Shown one piece after another: positions 56,926 through 64,000 of a DNA stretch of 64,000 bases. The position numbers and the translations under genes were made by a program. The notes below the pieces were generated by a model. The model was not told the origin of the DNA and ran no database searches. It saw only the letters and a list, made by a program, of their open reading frames with translations. This DNA comes from Bromus sterilis. Lineage: Eukaryota; Streptophyta; Magnoliopsida; Poales; Poaceae. The stretch spans positions 170,875,501-170,939,500 of the forward strand of contig OX465601.1 of assembly GCA_950022295.1 (NCBI GenBank), given 5' to 3'. Each line of letters begins with the position of its first letter. Within the stretch, counting starts at the first letter, position 1.

Positions 56926-59900
56926 TGTAACATCCCAAAATTTTCCAAAATTTGGAATGTTAATAAACTAATTATAATAATGATTGTTTTGCTTGATATG
57001 ATTGATTTTCACTAGGATCTAAAACTTTCGGAGTTTATTGAATATTAAAATGAGAGGGAATAAAAGGACTTTCCCCAATATTCAGTGTTGGTGTTTTGAA
57101 ATTATTATTTAAAACAAATCCAACAAATATAAAATGAGAGAAGGTAATATGACTCCTTCAACATATTAAAAGAGTTGGAAATGTTTTAAATAATTATTTC
57201 AATTTTTCTGAATATTCCAGACATTTTTAACTTAAGGCAATTTATTGGAGAGTATATAATATGGCATATCCCCTTTTTAAATAAAGTTACAAAGTGTTGA
57301 AAATATTTTTGGGTGTTTATAATTTTTATACGGAGTTTATCGCATAAAAAGTATTTATGAAAATTTCAAAATAGCTAAAATAGTAATTTCGGAAAAATAA
57401 TTATTTTTATTATTTTAATTTATTATGGTGACATTTTTAAAATTAATATTTTATTATATAAAAATATTCTGCGTAGTTGGTTCACCAACTAAAATTAAAA
57501 AAAAAACGAGTTTTCGTTTTGGGCCTCTCAGTCGGCCTAGTAGTCTATTTCCGCCCGTGGAGCATTTTGGGCCCGAGTCAGTTTGGATTTATTTTTCTTT
57601 TCTTTTCTCTGCCTATTAAATTTTTTTTTAATTTTCACCTTTTATTTTTTTGGAAACCTTAGCGCACACCACGTTGCCGCCGCTGGACTCGCCAAGTTCG
57701 CCGGAACCGCTGGGCCGTCGCGCCTCGGAGCCGGCCGCCTCTCGGCGCCGCCGGAGCCGTGCGGCCGCCCGCGCCGCGAGCCTCTGCGCCGCCCACGCCG
57801 CCGTCAATGGCCGCGGCCGCCACCTCGAGCGCCGCCCTGCTGCCCCCGCGCCCCACCGCCGTCCGCCGCCGTCCGCCGCCGCCTACGCCACCACCGGCCG
57901 AGCCGCCGCCGGCAGCCACTCGACGGAGCACGGCCGGAGCGCCGCCGCCGCCATATTTTTTTCTTTTTCGATGAGAAATCCTTGTCCTTCAGATCTCCAT
58001 CCTACGGTCCTGGTTAGATCCAACAGGTTTCAGATCTAGGGTTTCCGGTTAACCGGAGTTGATCCGGTTTATCTCTGGTTAACCGTTGTTGCCCGGTTTT
58101 CTTATTTAGCGAATTTTCACCGGAATGCCACCGAAGTGAACACTGTTCATCCAGTAGCGTCCAGGGACCTAGCTGTCATGAAGAAGTTATTTTATTCACG
58201 GTTGGGCCCTTTTTCACATATTTTACCCTAGAATCTCCGTAGCCGTATCTTCCAAACCGTAAGTCGGTTTTAGGTGATTCTTTTTCCTACACGCTCATAG
58301 TGATCTGTAGTTTAACATAGGGTTAAGTTTCCACACTTTTGCACACTGTTTAATTTGAATTTATTCAAATTCAAATTCATACTCCCGGAGGCCGTATGTT
58401 GTATACCGTTGATCCAATTTGATTAATTATTTTTTGCGTTGGGTCACTCATGTCATATAATTTCTGTTCACATCATCTATACACCATAATTCAAGTACTT
58501 TTGATCTATTTGAATTTAAATTTAAGTCAAACTTCAACCTGCTATAACTCCTGTTGTAGTGTTCTGTCGCACGTGATTCTTTCGGCATATTGGATCATAT
58601 AAGACATCCTATCGGTAATAACCACACACCTTTTCATATTGCCATGATATGTATCTTTAGTTCTTAGTATCTTCAGTAATAGTCTTTTGTAGTAAAAATT
58701 CTTTATCCGTTGACTCTCTCGAGTTCACGTTTCATCTATCACCTTCGAGCACATCGACACCTTTACCGTATCGAGCCTAGTTGTTTTTGTTGCTAAACCT
58801 CTTTGTATTTGATTTGTTGATCTTTTGTTTTCTTTTGGCGTGATTAATTATTTGAGTTCTATACTTTACGATAGATTGCTCTAAGTGTGACGAGTACAGT
58901 TATCTGGATCGTGAGAGTGAAGAACTTCATCGAATGTATAAGGCAAGTTACACTTTGACCATATCTCATCCTATATTTTCCATTACGCATGTAGTACTTT
59001 ATCACCCTATGCATGTGTAGAAATGCTACTATATACTATTGCTGCAAACATGGTAGGGTAGCCATATGATCTTATCATGTTTTCTTAGACAACCTAGCAC
59101 GTGCTTGTTATATATTGCTATGCCTGTAGACGGGGATTGGTTTGAGATTTCATTGAGCTGTGTAAGGATTTTAATGACTTGACTAGCAAACCTTAATTAT
59201 TATACACCTCTGGAAGGGCAGGGAGTGCTTCCTGGGGGCTCATACCTTATCTAAGGCGAGACCAGGTTGTACCCCTAATGGTTGTGTATGGTTTGGAGGG
59301 AAGGCATCATGGGGTCGTGCACCTTGTCTAAGGAATGCGCCCATGAGAGTGCACCCTAAGTGGGCGCCGTCCAGGCTCAAAAAGATCGGACAGACTTAGT
59401 GACTAGTAGCTTCCATGTACAACCACTAGCTATATGGGCTCTGTCTTAGTTGAGTACGTTGTGGGGAGCCTGGCCCTGGTAGCTAGCACATGTAGATATG
59501 ATAGGTGTACCGGCTACCAAAGGGTGGAGGTGACCTCTTCTGAAAGACTTTGTCTCAATCTTCGGGTTGAGTCTAGTGGGGAAAGTGTACAAACCTCTGC
59601 AGAGCGTACAAACTGATCATGTTTAGCCGTGTCCCCGGTTAAGGTCAACTTCGAGAAACTAGGCATTACTTTTGATGATGGTCTTGACAGATGATTCACC
59701 TTAATAAAACTTGAGTGGGAAAGATTTAATAAAGGGTATGGGTTGGAACTGGTGTAGCCCAGTTCAACCTTAAGTAGTAAGACAAACTAAATATTTGACT
59801 TAGGTAGATTGGGAAAACCATCTTTCTGCAAAATAAAACCATAAGCCTTCCTTTGACTTACCTTGCATGTAGTTATAGGTCTGTTGTATCCTTTTTCCTG

Positions 59901-60258
59901 TGACTTGTCATACAAATCAGATGTACTGACCCGTTGTCGGGCTATAACCTTCGGTGTTGCAGGATTGTATACGACGAGTAAGTGATGCGTTGTAGGGTTA
60001 TGATGTCTATACTCAACGGTGCCGGTGGAGTTGATGGACGCCACGAAGCTATTTATTGCTTTTCCGCTCTATTCTAATTTTAAGTTAGCCTTGAGCTATG
60101 CAGGTATGCTTTATTGTAATACTGGATCTTCGATGTAATATTTATGACATGTGGTTTATTCTTAATATTACATCATGTACTGTGTGTGCTAGCTATTGAT
60201 CCAGGGACTAGCATAGAATGCACAGAGACTTGGATTCTTAGTGAATCGGGTCGTTACA
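56926..60258 (+). mobile_element. Solo LTR I (family 4, 3.3 kb)
   Basis: Starts TGTAACATCCC, ends GGGTCGTTACA, and is flanked by the 5-bp TSD TATGG (56921-56925 and 60259-60263). I find no PBS, internal domain or second LTR, so this is a solo LTR left after recombination between two LTRs. AT-rich 56926-57640, GC-rich 57650-57960 (reading frames there are composition effects), AT-rich after 58030, hairpin module 59595-59977. The + strand is assigned from the order of these parts, which matches the other families. Confidence 0.88.
59595..59977 (+). other. Conserved LTR hairpin module, solo LTR I
   Basis: CTCTGCAGAG (59595-59604), a weak CTGATCATGTTTAG (59613-59626) and CCGTGTCCCCGG (59627-59638, one mismatch) are followed by CCCG-TTGT-CGGG (59930-59941). 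GTGTTGCAG has AG ending at 59962, with a 15-nt segment to 59977 before a consensus donor GTAAGT. This is the most diverged copy. Confidence 0.5.
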
Positions 60259-60263
60259 TATGG

Positions 60264-60603
60264 CCGGAATGACGACTTTGTGGCAAGACATCAACCGAAG
60301 CTTTTCACTCCTCCAGTGCGTGACACTTTGGAATTGCTAAGGAAACCCAACGATATCATTTCCACATATGCTGGGGTACGCCATGAGGTAAATGAGAGAA
60401 ATATCTCGAAGAACTTTCAGAAGGACTACCATCACTTTGAAGTAAATCTTCGCTCGCAGCAGATGCTCGAGAATTTTATTGAAGCAAATAACCGCCAGAT
60501 GCAGTTCCTTACTGATGAGATCAACCGTGTCAGCAATATTGCCCTGAATAACAACCAGTATCTTCATGTGTTGAAGCGTCATTCCTGGAAAGGAGCCAGA
60601 AAA
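60264..60603 (+). pseudogene. Layer-0 unknown coding sequence, part 3
   Basis: An open frame of about 113 codons continues part 2 in phase. It contains FVARHQPKLFTPPVRDTLEL, a long stretch that looks helical, with FIEANNRQMQFLTDEINRVS, and ends KRHSWKGARK at the E insertion. No stop is reached, so the C-terminus is lost or lies right of E. I do not recognise the domain. The DNA also includes the I target-site copy just before it (60259-60263). Confidence 0.6.
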
Positions 60604-63473
60604 TGTCCGGACTCGGGGTTAGCGTATGCAAGTCCCTCTACGACATAGTCATATGGAGAGCCGAGAACCGTACCCACTTGTCTAAGCAGACAAGGCCCAG
60701 AACAGAACGTTCTCGGAAAGCATCGTACGTGAGGGGAATCCCATCCAGGACGGATGATCAACTGAGATGGGTCCTCATCGTCCGCACACAAGTGTAAATG
60801 ATATGGGTGATGAACTCCCATATACACAGACAAGTCGCCTCAACCATACTATCGACTATCTCATAGCTCTTACATAGACTTAATCCAGCCCGATCACTTA
60901 GTCGGGGTCTAGGGCGGGCTCGATCATACAACAAAGTGTGCACGAGACAAAGTCTCGAGCAATCGCATCGCGATTCCCCAAGCTCCGCACATCTAAGGGC
61001 CACTTGGTGTATAAAATACTGCCAGCCAGATCACAACTAAGGTCTCGAAAACCCATACAAACACATGCATGTGATAAACATACACGCAACACACATGCCT
61101 TGTATGAACAGCAGGTATCATTGCAATTCTCTAGAAAGTATACATTTTATTGATAACTCTCACAGAGTGCACACAGAGATCACAAGCATGTGATCCAACA
61201 TTACAACATTCAACGGAAGCAGAGTAGGTCTGAGTATGGACAAACTTAACAAATGGCTTAAGAAGCCTTATTTAAACACAAATCCCTCCACGAGGGAACC
61301 AGTCTGCTGACTGGGACTACACTAGCTTGGTCTTCAGTCGTCGAGCTCGAGGAAGAATCCACCTACGGGGTCAGTGGGTTCATCTAAAACATAGAATAAG
61401 CAAACGTGAGTACAAAGTCATACTCAGCAAGACTTACGTAGGAAGTATACACATGTATCAAGGTAAAGGGAGGTGGGGTTCAAAAGCAGAAGTGCCAGCT
61501 TTGACTTGGCTAGTCCTGAACTACGAGTACCAGACTTGAGGTAAGAAGCGTACAAGAGTCCACTACATCTCCAACCAATTACACCACTATGGTGCCTTCC
61601 TCGACTTCCCCACGAGAAAGCACGCCATAGCACTCACGCTTATTTTGGCAATTTTATAAGTATCCAGTTCAAGTTGTCTAATAATCAAGCTAAGCGTTCC
61701 AAGCAGTCCCTTTCCGCGGACGCGGCTATCCGAATAGTTTTGTTAACCCTGCAGGGGTGTACCGCTACACACACATGACCATCAATTACCGCCTTTGATC
61801 TCGACACCATTCAAGGGGTGTCAGCGAGGATGCTCACCACAACTGTTACCTCATAGCCGATCTAGTCCAAGAAATCCGCCTACCTGGGTTGTCTACCACT
61901 ATCGTGAACCCGGCCGGCTTACCGAAGTGGACCCAGATGATGTGTGTGTGGTGCATAAGCTGGTATCGGTTGAGCCGTTCTCTCACTTAGCAGCCAGGCC
62001 ACAAATCTACCAGAACTCCAAACTACTGTGACATCTGGACATCGAAAGGGATGAGTTAGTAGGTTGAGAGGGGTAAGTGAGCCCAATGTGTGGTTGTACT
62101 CTTCATCTGGGATCACCACACAGGAACTCGGACTTAGGGCGGTGTTCAATAAGACAACCCACTGTGCACTCCAAAGCAGCCTCTCATCGTTCACCTTGTA
62201 TTAGGGTAGATTCACCAACACATTTCCACCGTCATAAACATGATCACTACCATCCCGACTCACATAACAGTATCAACATTGTAACACTCTAAGCATGCAA
62301 TAAGAAGTAACCATTGCAGGGGCCACATGATATCAATCATCTCCTACATTTGCTAGGATTGTGGTTTGCTTACTACTGTGACAAATGATAGGTCATGCAA
62401 AGGAATGGGTTCATCTATGTGGTAGAAACGTAGCATGGTAATCATCCTAATCAATGCATAAGCGAGACTGAGAGGGAAGTGGGATTTTATCGATGTGATC
62501 AATGGGGGTTTTCTTGCCTTGCTGACGAGGTTCAGGTTCGGGGTCTTCAACGAAGGGGGCAGCCTCCTGTTTCGGTTCCACTTCAATCGACAAACAACAA
62601 TCAAGGGGGGCATCATAAGTACAATGCGCAAACACATGGTTGAAGGTTGAAACTTGATGTACATTCTTCTGATGTGTGAGGCAATTCCATTTAAATGAAG
62701 TGTATTGCAAATGAATTGCAAATTCAAACTCCAATTTGAATTAAAATGAATTCCATATGCATGTTTGCTTCTGTTCCCCCATTTTAAAATGGTCAAACAT
62801 GAAAACAAAGTGCATATTCAGAATCCTTGCATTTCTCTGATAATTTTACATATATTATATGTTTAATTTGGAGTTAAAATGAATTAGTTATGAATTTCCA
62901 AAGTTTAATTCATTTTCTGGAATTTCTGATTTTCTTTTAAATAGAAAAACCTTTATTGCAACAGCATGACGTCAACGTGACGTGGGGGGGGGTGCAGACA
63001 TGTGTCTCTGTTTAATTAATCCAGTGATTTAAATTAATCTGGGGGATTAAGTGGCCTTGGGCCCACTAGTCAGTGTCACAGGGGGTGGATTAGGGGGTGG
63101 TTAGTGGCTAACCGTGCCGGCCACGTGGATCTCACCGGCGGCAAGTCGCCGGCGACGTCCAGGGACGGCGGTGTCCGCGGAGACGGCGTTCCCGTGGTCC
63201 AAATCGAGCGATTCTTCCACCAGTTCGCTGGGGGTGCTGGGGTGCTCTGTACGCTTGCCGACGACGAGTTTGGCGGCGACAAAACCACGGCGAGGTGGTG
63301 GAACTTGGTACAGGGCACGGTTTGGAGCGGGGCTAGGCTAGATCGACGCACCCGAGAAAGGGGATCATGATAGACATGGGCTCGAGCTTGATTGCGTAGC
63401 GGGGGCTCGCCGACGAGCACCGCGGCGGCGCTGAGCTTCGGCTCCCATGGCAGATCACGAAGGAGGCACGGAT
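60604..63473 (-). mobile_element. Element E: family-1 LTR piece
   Basis: Its left end TGTCCGGACTCGG is the reverse complement of the family-1 LTR 3' end, slightly diverged. It is collinear with the A LTR for 2.87 kb, including the hairpin module and the start of the GC-rich part (from 63110), then stops where element G begins. The left flank GAAAA (60599-60603) is the likely TSD. Whether E is a solo LTR or a full element cannot be seen from this window. Confidence 0.85.
61384..61756 (-). other. Conserved LTR hairpin module, element E
   Basis: In minus-strand order the parts are CCCTGCAGGG (61756-61747), CTATTCGGATAG (61737-61726) and CCGCGTCCGCGG (61725-61714, a perfect 5-bp stem with C-G where H has T-A). 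TGAGTAT-GACTTT-GTACTCA (61426-61407) follows, then TTTTAG with AG ending at 61384. Confidence 0.65.
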
Positions 63474-64000
63474 TGTCGGGACCCGGGGTTTGCATATGTA
63501 ATTGCAATCACAATTCAATCATATGGAGAGCCGAGAGCCATACCCACTTGTCTAAGCACACAAGGCCAAGTACAAGACACTCTCGGAAAGCTCGAACGTG
63601 AGGGGCATCCCATTCAGGCCCGGATGATCAACTGAGATGGGTCCTCATCGTCCGCACACAAGTCTAAATGATTATGGGTGGTGAAACCCCATACTCATAG
63701 ACAAGTCGCCTCAACCATATTATCGATTGAATCATAACACTTACATAAACAGACTCCAGCCCGATCTCTTAGTCGGGGTCTCGGGCGGGCTCAATCATAC
63801 AACAAAGTGTGCACGTGACAGAGTCACGAGCAATCGCATCACGATGCCCCAAGCTGCGCACATCTAAGGGCCACTTGGTGTATAAAAGACCACCGGCGAA
63901 AGCACAACTAAGGTATCAAATCCCACACATGACATGCACGATATAAACATACACGCAGCATGCATGCCAAGTGTATAACAGCAGGTAACACAACATGAAC
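63474..64000 (-). mobile_element. Element G: family-1 LTR, truncated at window edge
   Basis: Starts TGTCGGGACCCGG at 63474, preceded by CGGAT (likely TSD), and is collinear with the PBS-proximal 520 bp of the A and F LTRs. It was inserted into the GC-rich part of element E, a member of the same family. It continues beyond the window. Confidence 0.88.

Noticed and set aside
57583..58039. Alanine/proline-rich protein gene in solo LTR I
   Set aside because: Three overlapping GC-rich frames of similar length, no recognised motif, and position matches the GC-rich leader of other LTRs.

Overview
The window looks like intergenic DNA of a large-genome grass. The nested long-LTR Ty3/gypsy elements, very long LTRs, chromovirus polyprotein and GC-rich leader segments are typical of Triticeae (wheat, barley, rye), but the species is an inference. 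I found no intact host gene, tRNA, rRNA or CRISPR array. Almost every base can be placed in one of four LTR-retrotransposon families or in an older, broken coding sequence that served as the target. I worked out the element borders from TG...CA termini, primer binding sites (PBS), polypurine tracts and 5-bp target-site duplications (TSDs).

Layout by family. Family 1 is a chromovirus whose LTR runs from TGTCACAACC to CCGGGTCCCGACA. It is present as element A (1-6996, minus), F (25710-56826, plus, split), E (60604-63473, minus, LTR piece) and G (63474-64000, minus, LTR piece). Family 2 is a non-autonomous element with LTRs of about 3.7-4.1 kb around only about 0.6 kb of internal DNA. It is present as C (10916-18926, plus), D (22197-23689, minus fragment) and H (31434-49792, plus). 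Family 3 is element B (minus), whose LTR runs from 22196 down to 9912 and is interrupted by C. Family 4 is solo LTR I (56926-60258).

Nesting. The oldest layer is an unrecognised coding sequence (23690-25709, 56832-56925, 60264-60603), broken by D on its left edge, F (TSD CTTTG), I (TSD TATGG) and E on its right edge. B sits inside D. A sits in the internal region of B, and C sits in the LTR of B (TSD TGTGG). H sits inside the protease region of F (TSD GATAT). G sits inside E.

Two things stand out. First, H is not a normal two-LTR element. It is a tandem array LTR-int-LTR-int-LTR-int-LTR with a period of about 4.74 kb inside one TSD pair, and its four LTRs share variants in conflicting patterns, as expected after unequal recombination and conversion. 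Second, LTRs of all four families share one ordered module near their 3' part. It has a hairpin cluster built on CCCTGCAGGG, CTATTCGAATAG and CCGTG-TC-CACGG type inverted repeats with compensating changes. A further hairpin follows about 330-440 nt downstream, with a splice-acceptor-like AG 20-26 nt after it. This looks like a conserved RNA element of the retrotransposon leader.

How the parts work together. F carries gag, protease, RT, RNase H, integrase and a chromodomain but is inactivated by nonsense changes, a Glu-to-Lys change at the integrase catalytic Glu, and the H insertion. Family 2 carries no protein genes but keeps PBS-side and 3' internal sequences similar to family 1, so it was probably mobilised in trans by family-1-type proteins.
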